NCBI GenBank assembly: GCA_947090765.1
Contig: OX352322.1
Span: forward strand, 1,631,501-1,695,500
Reading direction: 5' to 3'
From: Pseudomonas sp. MM223
GTDB lineage: Bacteria > Pseudomonadota > Gammaproteobacteria > Pseudomonadales > Pseudomonadaceae
DNA: 64,000 nucleotides
Program-made: the position numbers and the translations under genes
Notes under the pieces: generated by a model
Database searches by the model: none
Seen by the model: the letters and a program-made list of their open reading frames with translations, nothing else
Told to the model about the DNA's origin: nothing
Part shown: positions 1 to 10,169 of the stretch, piece by piece
Layout: each line of letters starts with the position of its first letter
Numbering within the stretch: the first letter of the stretch is position 1

Positions 1-2920
1 GACTCGTTCGAGGCGGCGGCTGCGGCGTTGCGCGAGGGCACCGTCGACCTGCTTGGCTCGGTCACTGCGCAGCAGGCGTTGCAGGCCGGCTTGCGCCTGT
101 CGCAGCCCTACGCCGAAGACCACCCCTTGTTGCTTGCGCAGGAACACAAAGCCGTTATACAGGGCGCCGAACCGCTGCGCCTGGTGATGGTGGACGGCTA
201 CCGCACACCCGAGCAGGTCAGCCAGTACTACCCACAAGCCAGCCTGCAGGTACACCCCACTGCGTTCAGTGCCCTGGCCACGCTGGCACTCGACCAGGCC
301 GACCTGTACCTGGGCAACGCCCTGATTGCGCGTTATGTGCAGGGGCGCAGCCCGTTCAGCGGGGTGGAGGAAGTGGGCCACGCGGCCCTGCCACGCCAAG
401 GTATCGGCTTTGCCATGCTCGACAATGGTACCCCCCTGCCGCGCCTGGTGGACGCTGTACTGGAGGGCATCAGTGTGGCCCAGCACGCGCGTATTCAGGC
501 GCGCTGGAGCTCGCTGGCGAGTGGGCCGCGCTCGGCTCAGGCGGTGCAGTTGAGCGAGGCCCAGCAACGCTGGCTGGCCGACAACCCCAAGGTGCGCGTG
601 CTGGTGGACGACCAGGTGCTGCCACTGAGCTACCGCGACAGCAAGGGCCAGTTGCGCGGCCTGACCCTCGATGTATTGCAGCTGATAACCCGGCGTACGG
701 GCCTTGAATTCGATGTGCAGGCAGGGGCAGACGTGGAGCAGATGATCGGGCAGGTCACCCGGGGCCAGGCGCAGCTGATTGCCGGGCTGCCCTACAGCGA
801 CAGCCTGGCGCAGCGCCTGGGTTTCAGCCGCGCCTACCTCAGTGCTTCGCGGGTGCTGGTCAGCCGCACGGGCGCCCAGGCGCCGGCCAGCCTTGAGCAA
901 CTGGCCGGCCGGCGCGTGGCGCTGGTGTGGGGGAGTGCCATGGTCGAGCCTGTTGCAGGATCGTTATCCGCAGGTGCGCAAGCGCTTGCTGCGCGGCCCA
1001 CTGGAAGCGCTGCACGCGGTTGCCGATGGACGGGTGGACGCAGCCTTGCTGACCCTTGACGACGCGCGGCCACTGGTCGCCCGTTGGTACCCAGGGCAGT
1101 TGCAGGTCAGTGCCAGCCTGGCCCTGCCGCCGGCGCACTTCGCCCTGGCCAGTACCCGTGGCGCCAACGAACTGCTGGGCATCATCGACAGTGCGTTGCT
1201 CAGCCTTACACCGCACGAAACCACCGCGCTGGTGCGCCGCTGGCGCAACCCGATGATCGTCCCGGACGGCGTCTGGCCGCGCCATCGCGGCAAGGTAGTG
1301 TTCGGCTTTGGCGTCGCCTTGTGCCTGCTGTTGATGGCCTTGTTATGGATTCGCTACCTGCGCCGGTTGCAGGTGCAATTGCAACGGGCCAAGCGTGCAG
1401 CAGATGCCGCCAACCAGGCCAAGACCGAGTTCCTGGCCACCATCAGCCACGAGATTCGTACCCCGCTGCATGCGGTGCAGGGCATGCTGGAACTGGCCCA
1501 GCGCAAGGCTGCCCAGGGCGTGCTCGACCGGCTGGCCATTGAAGTGGCTACCGAGGCGGCGCGCGGGCTCAAGGAACTGATTGGCGACATTCTCGACATC
1601 ACCCGTATCGAAACCGGCCACCTGCAACTTTCGCCGCAGCGGGTACGGGTAAGCGAGCTTGTCGGGCGAGTGGTGCAACTGTTCGAACAGCAAGCCCGTG
1701 GCAAGGGCCTGGAGTTGCAGATGCAACTGAGCGGGGCGGTGGGCACCGAGGTGATGCTCGACCCGCTGCGTTTCAAGCAGGTGCTGGCCAACCTGCTCAG
1801 CAATTCCATCAAGTTCACCGAACACGGCCGCATCGTGGTCAGCCTGCAGGCGGCGCCGGCAGGTGGGTTGCTCGATACCGTGCTGTTGGTCAAGGACAGC
1901 GGCGTGGGCATCGCCGCAAGCGAGCTGGCGGCGCTGGGCCAGCCGTTTCGTCAGGCCAGCAACCACCGCCAGTCACCACGTGCCAGCACCGGTCTGGGCC
2001 TAAGCATCAGCCGTAACCTGTGCCAGTTGATGGGTGGGCGTTTGCAGCTGCGCAGCACCTTGGGGGAGGGCACCGAAGTGCAGGTGCAACTCAAACTGCC
2101 AATATTGGCCAGCGCAGCGCCAGCCCCAGAGGTTTCACCCATGCAGGGCGAAGAGCCAAGCGCCCGGTTACGCGTGCTGGTAGTGGATGACTACCCGGCC
2201 AACCGGCTGCTGTTGGCACAGCAGCTGGATTTTCTCGGGCATCAGGCCCGGGTTGCCGAAGACGGCGCCCAGGCCTTGCGCTTGTGGCTTAAAGAGCACT
2301 TCGATGTCGTGATCAGCGACTGCAACATGCCGCGCCTGGATGGCCATGGGCTGGCCCGTGCCATCCGCGAGCACGAGCGCCGTAGCGGGCGCCCACGCAG
2401 CAGGGTGATCGGCCTGACTGCTAGCGCCGAGGAGTCTGAGCGCAGGCGCAGTTGCGAAGCGGGCATGGATGATTGCCTGTTCAAGCCGCTGGACCTGGGC
2501 AGCCTCACACAGGCATTGACCAGCGCACAGCCTGCGCAAGCGCCGAGCCACGACGCAAGCCTGGTCGACCTTCAGCACCTGAGGTATTTGGTGGGTAATG
2601 ATGAAGCGGCGTTCAAGGCGCTGCTGGGCGACCTGCGTGCCAGTAACCGTGAAGACCTGCAACGTCTGGAAAATATCGGCGATTCACCTGCTGACATCGC
2701 CAGGTTGGCGCACCGGGTCAAAGGCGGCGCACGCATTGCCCGCGCCGATGCGCTGGTCGCCTTGTGCGCGCAGGTCGAACGTTGTTGCCAGGCGCAGCCC
2801 ATGCAGCGCGAGGCACTTGGCCTGGCGGTTCGCGCCCTGGGCGACGGCATGCGCCGTTTGGAGCGGCAACTGGATCGCCAGACCGGCCCGGTTTCTCACC
2901 ACTGCACCCAGTCAATGTAG
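1..2920 (+). CDS. BvgS-like hybrid sensor histidine kinase, 5' partial, frameshifted
   Basis: Membrane hybrid kinase that would pass a periplasmic signal through a His-Asp-His-Asp phosphorelay. The reading frame is open from base 1, so the N-terminus lies outside the window. Order seen: periplasmic binding-protein-like (SBP_bac_3) domains up to about base 1250, a membrane segment near 1298-1360, a HisKA box (SHEIRTPLH, His codon 1448-1450), a HATPase domain with NLLSNSIKFTE, a receiver domain (VVDDYPANR; phospho-Asp codon 2318-2320) and an Hpt domain (AHRVKGGA; His codon 2711-2713). The frame changes from 1 to 2 at 949-950, where GAGCCTG should probably read GAGCTG; one base too many splits the gene. 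It lies directly upstream of a fimbrial operon, which it may control (inference). No partner response regulator is in the window. Confidence 0.9.
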
Positions 2921-3113
2921 AAACGCTTCGCCAGACTGGGCGTAATTCGTCCTGAAATCCAACGATTTTCAGCGCGCTTAAGGATTGCTTTCTGTCGCAC
3001 GTGTCGGACTCGCCCTAGATCTTTGCATCGTGCATTCACGAACAATTCCATTTGCCACCAAGTGGCATGTATTTCTGCGGCATTCGTTGCAGAATCAAAG
3101 GAGATCAACGTTC

Positions 3114-3584
3114 GTGAAAAAGCTATTTCTGGCACTGCCTTTGGCGCTGGCGGCAGGTTCTGTGTTTGCTGCCGACCCTATCGAAAAACAGGTCCTGATC
3201 ACTGCAACGGTGCCGACTGCGTCGTTCTTTGTGGAGCCCGTTGGCGGCAACTGGATGAACGACCCGCAGAACATGGCCTGGAACCCGCACATGGAGACCT
3301 TGTCGCCAATCCGCAAGCAGCTGGAGGCCAAGAGCACCGTGGGGCCGATCACTGCACATCTGCTCACTCCTGCCGTTGTCACCAGCGGGGGGAACTCGAT
3401 TGATCTCAACGTGAAGGTCGGCAACTTCGACCTGACTACCTCCCCAGTAGAGATCCTGAGCGACGCGCAGGCCAATGCCGGTGCCATCGTGGACTTCGTG
3501 GTTACGGCCGTGAAGCCGGCTGCCGGTTACACGCCAGGCAACTATCAGGGGCTGGTAAACATGATGTTCGAAACCACGCTGTGA
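3114..3584 (+). CDS. CS1-type fimbrial major subunit
   Basis: Structural pilin of an alpha (CS1/CFA-I-like) chaperone-usher fimbria, exported to the periplasm. GTG start at 3114 chosen because AAGGAG lies at 3098-3103 and the N-terminus is then a clean signal peptide (VKKLFLALPLALAAGSVFA, then ADP). The mature part is about 137 aa, the usual size for this family, and starts with the typical EKQVLITATVP strand. No cysteines are visible, as in CS1 pilins. It is followed after 91 bp by the usher gene. The 193 bp upstream of it (2921-3113) carry no gene and hold a short palindrome, TGCCAC-CAA-GTGGCA (3053-3067), that could be a regulator site. Confidence 0.88.
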   Translation: MKKLFLALPLALAAGSVFAADPIEKQVLITATVPTASFFVEPVGGNWMNDPQNMAWNPHMETLSPIRKQLEAKSTVGPITAHLLTPAVVTSGGNSIDLNVKVGNFDLTTSPVEILSDAQANAGAIVDFVVTAVKPAAGYTPGNYQGLVNMMFETTL

Positions 3585-3675
3585 TCGGCACCTTCTAGCG
3601 TTCCCTTTACTTCGTTGCAGCCGCCTTCCCCCCTGCCGCCGTGCCAGGGGGAAGGTTTTGCTGCCGGGCCTGGTC

Positions 3676-6177
3676 ATGCATCACTCCCCAATACTGTTTA
3701 CGCGCTTGCGTCAGGGCTTGGCGCTGGGCGTTTGTTGTACCTTGCTGCCGGCCTGGGCCGAGCCACCGCGTCCAGCGCTGGATGTGGCCACTCAGGCGCA
3801 GGGCCTTCCGCGTGAGTTCGAAGCGCATTTTTTTGATGTGCCGCTTGCGGTACGCGTCGACCTTGATGGCCGCTACCTCGGCGACGCAATGGTTGTGCTC
3901 AGCCGTGGCGGGCGCGTGCAACTGCTTGAGTTCACCGATACCCAAGACAGCCGGGAACCGGCTCAGTTACGGGCGCGCTGGCAAGAGCGGTTGGCTACCG
4001 GCAGGTCGCTGGGGCAGTGCACCAGCCACTGCCCTGACGGTTTGCAGGCCATTCACTACAGCCTGGTCAACTCGCAACTTTCCTTGCTCACCAGCAACGT
4101 CGAAGGGCAAGCCGGCCAGCAGCGATATCACGCACTTCCCTCAGACGGCAGTACCGGTTTGTTGCTACGCAACCAACTCAACCTGGTGCGTAATGGTAGC
4201 GATACCACTGGCCGCTACGCCGTGCAGGGGCAGGGCAGCCTGGGCAACTGGACGACCCAGGCCGATGCGAATTTCGACCGTGGCAGCGATTATCAGGCCG
4301 GTACCCGGCACCGGTTGGGCCAGTTGTACGCTGAGCGGTTGTTCGACGAGCACTTCTTCCGCTTGGGCTACTTTACGCCCAACGCCCAAGGGCTGACGCG
4401 CCAGCCGCGCCTGCTGGGCAGCACCCCGGACACCACGCTTGGCCTGATGTTTGGCAGCAGCGATAGCCTGCGGGTAGACAACGGCCAGCCCAGCACCACC
4501 CCCATCTACGTTACCCCCAACCGGCCAGGTATCGTCGAGGTTTACCGCAATGGCGTGCTGATCAACAGCCAGGCGGTGCAACCCGGCTTGCAGGCCCTGG
4601 ATACCCGGGTATTGCCGGGGGGCATTTATGAAGTCGAGGTGCGCCTGATCGAAGATGGGCAGGAAACCTCGCGCAGCGAATCGTTCGTCTACAAACCGAA
4701 CAACTGGAATAACCCGGACAGCCGCTGGCGCTACAACCTGTATGCCGGGCAGCAGGCCAGCCTGCTGAGCAATTGGGACGAGCCTTACAAGCACAGCCTG
4801 GGTGCTGGCGTGCTGGCCAACTACCTGCTGCACCCGCGGGCCGTGCTTGGGCTCTCGGCGCAGCATGTCGATGACGCGATGCAGTATGGCTCGTCGCTGG
4901 ACTGGGATGTGCTGGACCGGCTCAAGGTCTACGGCAACGTGTTCAATACCGACGGCAAAGGCAACGGCTACGACCTGCAGGTCATCAGTAACCAGGCGCT
5001 CGGCTCGCTGGTGCTCAGCCATGGCCGAACCTGGGTCGACACCGCTGAATCATCTGGCTCCAGGCAGCCAGGGCAGGTCACGCAGAGTTCATTGTCCTGG
5101 TCGCAGCGGATGAATCGAAGAAGTACGGCAACCCTGCGCTTGTCGCAGAACTCAGGTGCTGTCGATGGCCTTGGCGTCGACCTCGGATGGAACTACTACG
5201 GCAAGCTGGGCGGGTCTGACGCCAACTGGCGCCTGTCGCTGTTCGATCGCCCCGCCAGCCGCAGCTCGGGCGATGCACGTAACCGGGGGGCCAACCTGAG
5301 CCTCAGCATGAGCCTGGGAGGGCCCGGTCGGCGTGTGGCTGCCAGCCTGGGTAGCCGCACTTCGCGTGACGGTGGCCGCGACCAGAATGCCTCGTTGAAA
5401 TTCCAGCAAGAAGTCGACATGGGGACGATTCGCAGCCTGAGCGCCACTGTCAATGTTGACCGCTATGGCGTGGGCATTGGCGGTGACACGCAATTCAGCA
5501 ATGAAGCCCTGTTTGGCGATGCTTACGCGCAAACGTCTTCTTACAACGGCGAGTTGAGCGGCGGCCTGAATTTGCAGAGTACCTTGGCCATTGGAGGGGG
5601 CAAGGTAGCCATGAGCGGCCAATACCTGCCCCATGACGCCGGCTTGGTCATCGATGTGTCGAGCGACATTGAGCACCTGAAATTACGCGCTGACGATGTG
5701 CTCGGCATGAGCGCCACCCTGCGCAGCGGCCGCAACGTCATCCCGGTGACAGCCCTGCGCTCTGGCAGCGTGCAGTTTGATTTTGCCGGCTCTGAGGACC
5801 CGGCTGCGGTTATCCAGCCCGCCAGCCTGGACTATCACCTCAACCGAGGCGGTGTTGAATACCGGCAGTTGAGCGTCATGCGCACCGTCACGGTGCTCGG
5901 CCGGCTGCTCGACGCGCAGCGCCGTCCCCTGCGGGGGGCGCTGGTCATCAATCATGCGAGCCGCAGCATCACTGAGGACAGCGGATTCTTCAGTGTGGAA
6001 ATGAGCGAGTCGACGCCCACGCTTGAAATCCGGCGTGACGGTAAGGTGGCCTGCCTGTTGACGCTGGACCCTCGGCAGCTGGAACGCGAGGCAAGTGTCT
6101 TGTTGGCCGGTGATCAATTGTGCCCGGCGCTTGAGGTGGTGGAAGAGTCCAATGATGGGGCGAGGAGCAGCACATGA
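3676..6177 (+). CDS. CS1-type fimbrial outer-membrane usher
   Basis: Outer-membrane beta-barrel that accepts chaperone-subunit complexes and threads the growing pilus (CooC/TcfC-like family, about 830-870 aa; here 833). ATG 3676 gives a signal peptide ending LLPAWA before EPPRP. An in-frame TTG at 3658 is also possible, because the purine-rich GGGGGAAGG at 3646-3655 sits closer to it. The middle holds the usher segments (NRPGIVEVYRNGVLI, RVLPGGIYEVEVRLIEDG) and the C-terminus a carboxypeptidase-regulatory-like domain (GRLLDAQRRPLRGALV) as in CooC. The stop overlaps the next start (ATGA, 6174-6177), so the adhesin is translationally coupled. Confidence 0.9.
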   Translation: MHHSPILFTRLRQGLALGVCCTLLPAWAEPPRPALDVATQAQGLPREFEAHFFDVPLAVRVDLDGRYLGDAMVVLSRGGRVQLLEFTDTQDSREPAQLRARWQERLATGRSLGQCTSHCPDGLQAIHYSLVNSQLSLLTSNVEGQAGQQRYHALPSDGSTGLLLRNQLNLVRNGSDTTGRYAVQGQGSLGNWTTQADANFDRGSDYQAGTRHRLGQLYAERLFDEHFFRLGYFTPNAQGLTRQPRLLGSTPDTTLGLMFGSSDSLRVDNGQPSTTPIYVTPNRPGIVEVYRNGVLINSQAVQPGLQALDTRVLPGGIYEVEVRLIEDGQETSRSESFVYKPNNWNNPDSRWRYNLYAGQQASLLSNWDEPYKHSLGAGVLANYLLHPRAVLGLSAQHVDDAMQYGSSLDWDVLDRLKVYGNVFNTDGKGNGYDLQVISNQALGSLVLSHGRTWVDTAESSGSRQPGQVTQSSLSWSQRMNRRSTATLRLSQNSGAVDGLGVDLGWNYYGKLGGSDANWRLSLFDRPASRSSGDARNRGANLSLSMSLGGPGRRVAASLGSRTSRDGGRDQNASLKFQQEVDMGTIRSLSATVNVDRYGVGIGGDTQFSNEALFGDAYAQTSSYNGELSGGLNLQSTLAIGGGKVAMSGQYLPHDAGLVIDVSSDIEHLKLRADDVLGMSATLRSGRNVIPVTALRSGSVQFDFAGSEDPAAVIQPASLDYHLNRGGVEYRQLSVMRTVTVLGRLLDAQRRPLRGALVINHASRSITEDSGFFSVEMSESTPTLEIRRDGKVACLLTLDPRQLEREASVLLAGDQLCPALEVVEESNDGARSST

Positions 6178-7371
6178 TGAGCCGTCTGAAATCTAAGCGG
6201 GTTGGCTGTTTTCCCATCCTGCTGCTGTTGGCTTGGCTGCCGTATGTGGATGCAGCGCAAGTGGACATCAGCGCACGCTACCGTGGGCAGACAGATGGGC
6301 ATTTCGAAAACACCACGCCACCACCGGCCTTTTGTGACTACTGGGGGATCTGCGAACACATGGACGCAGTGGCGGTTCCGCTTACCTTTACCAAAACACT
6401 GATCAATAGGGCGGCTAATCCTCGTGATCAATTACTGATAAAGATGCCTGGTCAACGCAGAGTGACGCTGATGCATGAGTCTACGGGTGACAGCTATGAC
6501 GCCAACTTCGAGTTCATTGCCGTCAGCCAGCAGACTAAGTCCTATCATCAGGATATCAATCCTGTTGGTGCCGACGTGCAGGGTGGGTGCAGTTTCATCG
6601 CAGGTGAAATTGAGGAGGATTATTACCCTGTGAGCTATTTTGTCTGGTCCATTGCTAACCCGATCAACCCACCCCCTTGTTACGAGCGTAGCAGCTGGGG
6701 TGAGCCGGTCGGGAGCCGACTGGACGTGGACGTTTATGGCATGGCGATTGGTTATCGCCTTTACCTGCCTCCGGCGCAACGTATGACCCAAGGCATCTAC
6801 CGGGGCAGTGTGCAATACCCTGTCGGCCCCGGTGCTGATTTCGATTTTGGCGACAATGTCAGCAACCTGAGCAGCACCATGGTTAATGTCGACTTTGAAG
6901 TGGATGTGCAACATGTCTTCAATCTCGAGTTTCCGGCCAACTCCGACATCGCCGTGCTGGAACCACCAGGGGGCTGGAAAGCGTGGTTAGGTGGCCGGGG
7001 GAGCCCCGCCGCGGCTGTACCGTGACATGCCGATGCGCATCTGGTCGACCGGGCCGTTCAAGGTCTACATGCATTGCCAGTACGACCTTGGCGGTGGCTG
7101 TGCAATTCGTACGCCGAAGGGGGACCAGGTGCCGGTGGTGGTCGCCCTGAGCCTGCCAGGCGGCATTGTGCACGGTGGTACGCCCGTCAACAGGCTGGCT
7201 TTGCCTACCGGTGAGGCTGCTGCACTGCGTTTTGACCACCTCACCATGGTCAGCAACCGGCTGGGCAGCTTGCATTTTGACGTTGCGGGCAGCGATGTGC
7301 AGCAGATGCTGAGCAACCCTGGTACGCAATATGCCGGCGAGGTCACTTTAGTGTTCGACGCAGAGCTTTGA
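6174..7371 (+). CDS. CS1-type fimbrial tip adhesin/minor subunit, frameshifted
   Basis: Position (after the usher, before the chaperone), a signal peptide (LLLLAWLPYVDA) and length (about 398 aa once repaired) fit the CooD-type tip adhesin that initiates assembly and binds the receptor. The first part is open to a stop at 7023-7025; the C-terminal pilin-like half (from DMPMRIWSTGPFKVYMHC to VTLVFDAEL) continues one frame over to 7371. The frames meet at 6997-7007, a run GGGGGAGCCCC; removing one G or one C restores KAWLGGRG...PPRLYRDM. Either a sequence error or slippage in the homopolymer. The N-terminal domain is poorly conserved in this family, so receptor specificity cannot be told. Confidence 0.8.
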
Positions 7372-7476
7372 TGCCTGCCTTCCATTGTCAGGAAGGCGCC
7401 TTGGCGGTGGCCTGACTATTCACTATCAACGATTGGCACAGGTCATCGATGCACTGTGCAAGATATGAGGCTGAAC

Positions 7477-8214
7477 ATGAAAACCTGGATTCATTGCCTG
7501 GCACTGGTGATGTGCGTGGCATCGTGGCCGTTGCAAGCGGCGCCAGCGCTCAATGTCGGTGGGCTCTATGATTACCTGGCGGGCGACCGCAGTACGTTGC
7601 TCAAACGAATTCGCAACGGCGGTGAGAGTACGGCTTTTGTAAAGGTAAGCGTCGCCGAACTGGTATATGACGAAAAAGGGAGGGGACGGGAAATCGACCA
7701 GGACAGCCTGCCGATGGAGCAGCGCGGTCTGGTCGTCAGCCCGGCACGCCTGATTGTGCCCGCACGAGGTATGCAGGCGGTGCGTTTGCTGTACCGCGGT
7801 GAGCGTGACAAGGAACGCTACTTCCGCCTGCGTTTCATTCCGGTGTTACCCGAAACCGGCGACGGTTTTGCCGTGAACGAACAAGAAGCTGAGGCTTACC
7901 GCGACAAACTGATGGCAGGCGTAAACCTGCTGGCAGGTTATGGCACGCTGCTATTTGTACACCCGGCAAATAGCCGCTATCAAACCCCGGTTAGCCGCGA
8001 AGCTGGCGCATTGACCGTGAGCAACCACGGTAATGCCACCGTGGTGCTCGACCATTTCCGCCAATGCCAGCGCCGCGACCAGGTATGTGAACCAGCCACC
8101 AAGCACCACCTTCTGCCCGGGCGTACCCGCCAGTTCGAAGGGCAGGCTGACAAGGTACACCAGTTCGAGCTGCATGAAGGTGCCGAGCATAAAGCCATGC
8201 AGCTCGAAGGGTGA
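7477..8214 (+). CDS. CS1-type periplasmic fimbrial chaperone
   Basis: Periplasmic chaperone that caps fimbrial subunits before they reach the usher. ATG 7477 chosen: TGAGG at 7466-7470 is a well-spaced ribosome site and the N-terminus becomes a signal peptide ending PLQA before APAL; an upstream ATG at 7465 is less likely. The PapD-like N-domain is seen in GLVVSPARLIVPARGMQAVRLLY followed by YFRLRFIPV. Length 245 aa is normal. It ends the fimbrial operon here, whereas in the classic coo order the chaperone is first. Confidence 0.87.
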   Translation: MKTWIHCLALVMCVASWPLQAAPALNVGGLYDYLAGDRSTLLKRIRNGGESTAFVKVSVAELVYDEKGRGREIDQDSLPMEQRGLVVSPARLIVPARGMQAVRLLYRGERDKERYFRLRFIPVLPETGDGFAVNEQEAEAYRDKLMAGVNLLAGYGTLLFVHPANSRYQTPVSREAGALTVSNHGNATVVLDHFRQCQRRDQVCEPATKHHLLPGRTRQFEGQADKVHQFELHEGAEHKAMQLEG

Positions 8215-8234
8215 ATCCGGTCACCCGGGCCGGT

Positions 8235-8387
8235 TCATATCATGCCAAGCAGCAACAGCACCAACAAAATCACCAACACCACGCCGACGATGCCGGATGG
8301 GCCATAGCCCCAGCTGCGCGAGTGCGGGAAGACCGGTAAGCCACCAATCAGCAGGAGGATCAGGATGATGATGAGGATCGTGGTCAT
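8235..8387 (-). CDS. DUF3309 small hydrophobic protein
   Basis: A 50-aa protein made almost entirely of two hydrophobic helices around the family signature LPVFPHSRSWGYGPSG. DUF3309 proteins are common in Proteobacteria; their function is unknown. The ATG at 8387 is preceded by AAGGA. It converges with the fimbrial chaperone gene, ending 20 bp from its stop. Confidence 0.85.
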   Translation of the reverse strand: MTTILIIILILLLIGGLPVFPHSRSWGYGPSGIVGVVLVILLVLLLLGMI

Positions 8388-8482
8388 GACGGAGTCCTTG
8401 CGTGGTTGAGGGTCAAGGGCCTCGGACTGCTGGCCTCTTGTAAGTTCGGACTGTTGCCGCTTGGGAAAGATTCCATTTTGTG

Positions 8483-8587
8483 TGCAGTCAGTGCCGGCCT
8501 CTTCGCAGCGCAAGGCTGCTCCTACAGGCGTACCAAGCCCCGGTAGGAGCAGCCTTGTGCTGCGAAGAGGCCGGTACTGACTGCACA
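8483..8587. repeat. REP-type inverted repeat pair
   Basis: Two copies in inverted orientation of a REP motif (GCCTCTTCGCAGC...GGCTGCTCCTAC) at about 8483-8527 and 8541-8587, the outer ends extended by TGCAGTCAGT/ACTGACTGCA. The same motif pair recurs at 11529-11619. It lies between DUF3309 and the SDR gene and can form a long hairpin. Confidence 0.85.
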
Positions 8588-8682
8588 GTCATGCCTGCCC
8601 ATTCACTACCCTGATGAACCCTGCCTGCCCACCTGGCCTTGTTTAGACTCCCCTCACTACCCATCAGAACAGGCCAGCCACC

Positions 8683-9493
8683 ATGCAAAACCGCATCATG
8701 ATCACCGGCGCCGGGTCCGGCCTTGGGCGTGAGATCGCCCTGCGCTGGGCGCGTGAGGGTTGGCGCCTGGCGCTGGCCGATGTCAACGAAGCCGGCCTGC
8801 GCGAAACCCTGGACATGGCCCGCGAGGCGGGTGGCGAGGGCTTCGCCCAGCGCTGCGATGTGCGCGACTACAGCCAGCTTCACTGCCTTGGCCCAGGCCT
8901 GCGAAGAGAAGTTCGGCGGCATCGACGTGATCGTCAACAATGCCGGTGTTGCCTCGGGCGGGTTCTTCGCCGAGCTGTCGCTGGAGGACTGGGACTGGCA
9001 GTTGGCTGTGAACCTGATGGGCGTGGTCAAGGGCTGCAAGGCCTTCTTGCCGCTGCTGGAGCGCAGCAAGGGGCGCATCATCAACATCGCCTCGATGGCT
9101 GCGCTGATGCAGGGGCCGGGCATGAGCAACTACAACGTGGCCAAGGCCGGCGTGCTGGCCTTGTCGGAGAGCCTGCTGGTGGAGCTGCGCCAGCTGGAGG
9201 TGGCGGTGCACGTGGTGTGCCCATCGTTCTTCCAGACCAACCTGCTGGACTCGTTCCGCGGGCCCAACCCGGCGATGAAGGCCCAGGTGGGCAAGCTGCT
9301 GGAAGGCTCGCCGATCAGTGCGGCAGACATTGCCGACTATATGCATCAGCAGGTGGCCGCTGGCGAGTTCCTGATCTTGCCCCACGAAGCCGGTCGCCAG
9401 GCGTGGGCACTGAAGCAGCAGGCCCCCGAGCGGCTGTATGACGAAATGGCTGAAATGGCGGTAAAAATGCGTGCCAAAGCCCATTCGCGATGA
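8683..9493 (+). CDS. SDR family oxidoreductase, frameshifted
   Basis: Classical short-chain dehydrogenase/reductase, cytosolic, NAD(P)-dependent; substrate not predictable. The nucleotide motif TGAGSGLG sits near residue 8, NNAG near 86, and the catalytic YNVAK near 150 with the Ser in the preceding NIASM strand. Total about 269 aa, normal for the family. The frame changes at 8879-8881: CAGCTTCACT should read CAGCTCACT (giving QLTALAQ), so one extra base splits the gene. Before it, 8588-8682 is a leader with no further gene. Confidence 0.85.
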
Positions 9494-9556
9494 ATGTTCT
9501 GTAGGAGAAGTTACCAGTGAATGTAGGGCGCTTCTGATTTGCCGCAGAACTATTGA

Positions 9557-9572
9557 GTAGGTAAATACCTAC
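9557..9572. promoter_or_regulatory. Perfect palindrome upstream of rsmI-like gene
   Basis: GTAGGT-AAAT-ACCTAC, a perfect 6-bp dyad with a 4-bp centre, 41 bp before the rsmI-like ATG and preceded by TTGAG. It is the only strong dyad in the 120-bp leader, so it is a candidate operator. The protein binding it is unknown. Confidence 0.4.
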
Positions 9573-9613
9573 GATGCACGCTCCGCTTTTCCCTTTCGCT
9601 GGAGGAGCTGGGC

Positions 9614-9802
9614 ATGCTGGTCATTGGACGCGAAGTGGGGGAGATCATCGTGATTGGCGATGACATCCGCATCATGGTGGTGCAGACCCGAGACGGGGTG
9701 GTGCGTTTCGGGGTCGAGGCCCCGCGGGAGGTGACAGTGCATCGGGCCGAGGTTTACAAGCGCATCAAGGAAGGGGGCAAGAAGCAATGCCCCCAACCAT
9801 AG
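9614..9802 (+). CDS. rsmI: CsrA/RsmA-family RNA-binding regulator (RsmI-like)
   Basis: Post-transcriptional regulator that binds GGA motifs in mRNA leaders. 62 aa, CsrA fold: MLVIGREVGEIIVIGDDI at the N-terminus and the RNA-binding strand GVEAPREVTVHRAEVYKRI. It departs from canonical CsrA (MLILTRR becomes MLVIGRE), as in the divergent paralogue RsmI of P. putida; the symbol rests on this and on the neighbouring gene order. Strong ribosome site GGAGGAGC before ATG 9614. It lies beside the NAGGN genes but on the opposite strand. Confidence 0.85.
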   Translation: MLVIGREVGEIIVIGDDIRIMVVQTRDGVVRFGVEAPREVTVHRAEVYKRIKEGGKKQCPQP

Positions 9803-9846
9803 AATCTCCCACAGAGACCTTACAGCCCCTGAGTGCAGCGCTGTAC

Positions 9847-9877
9847 CTGTGGGAGCGGGTTCACCCGCGAAAAGGCC
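9847..9877. repeat. Single REP-type element
   Basis: CTGTGGGAGCGGGTTCACCC followed by GCG: the head and stem of a common Pseudomonas REP sequence, lying between rsmI and YheU, which converge here. Confidence 0.7.
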
Positions 9878-9884
9878 TGGCCTG

Positions 9885-10112
9885 CTAATCGAGCAGCTCG
9901 CGGGGTACGTCATGCTTGGCGAGCAACTGGCACTGCTGGCTTTCCGGGTCGAACAGGATGAACGCCTGGCCTTTGGCCAATGCCTGGCGTACCCGCAGCA
10001 CGCGGGTTTCCAGCGGGGTATCGTCGCCGTTGTCGGTGCCGTCGCGGGTGACGAAGTCTTCGATCAGCAGGGTCAGGGTTTCGGCTTGCAGTTGGTCGTA
10101 GGGGATCAGCAT
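9885..10112 (-). CDS. YheU family protein
   Basis: 75-aa cytosolic protein of the YheU family (MLIPYDQLQAETLTLLIEDF, then TRDGTDNGDD). Function unknown. ATG at 10112 chosen because the family begins MxIPY there; upstream residues belong to a REP sequence. Confidence 0.88.
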   Translation of the reverse strand: MLIPYDQLQAETLTLLIEDFVTRDGTDNGDDTPLETRVLRVRQALAKGQAFILFDPESQQCQLLAKHDVPRELLD

Positions 10113-10169
10113 GGTGGGTAGTGTCTGAAGTAAGTGTGGGCATGCTACGCGAAACGTTCGGGATTTTGG

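Noticed and set aside
949..950. Programmed frameshifting in the kinase, asnO, mnmC, fumC and SDR genes
   Set aside because: No slippery heptamer at these sites, and these families are not known to use frameshifting; one-base insertion explains all.
3053..3080. Sigma-54 promoter before the fimbrial pilin (TGGCATG...CTGC)
   Set aside because: The GG to GC distance is 11, not the required 10 bases.
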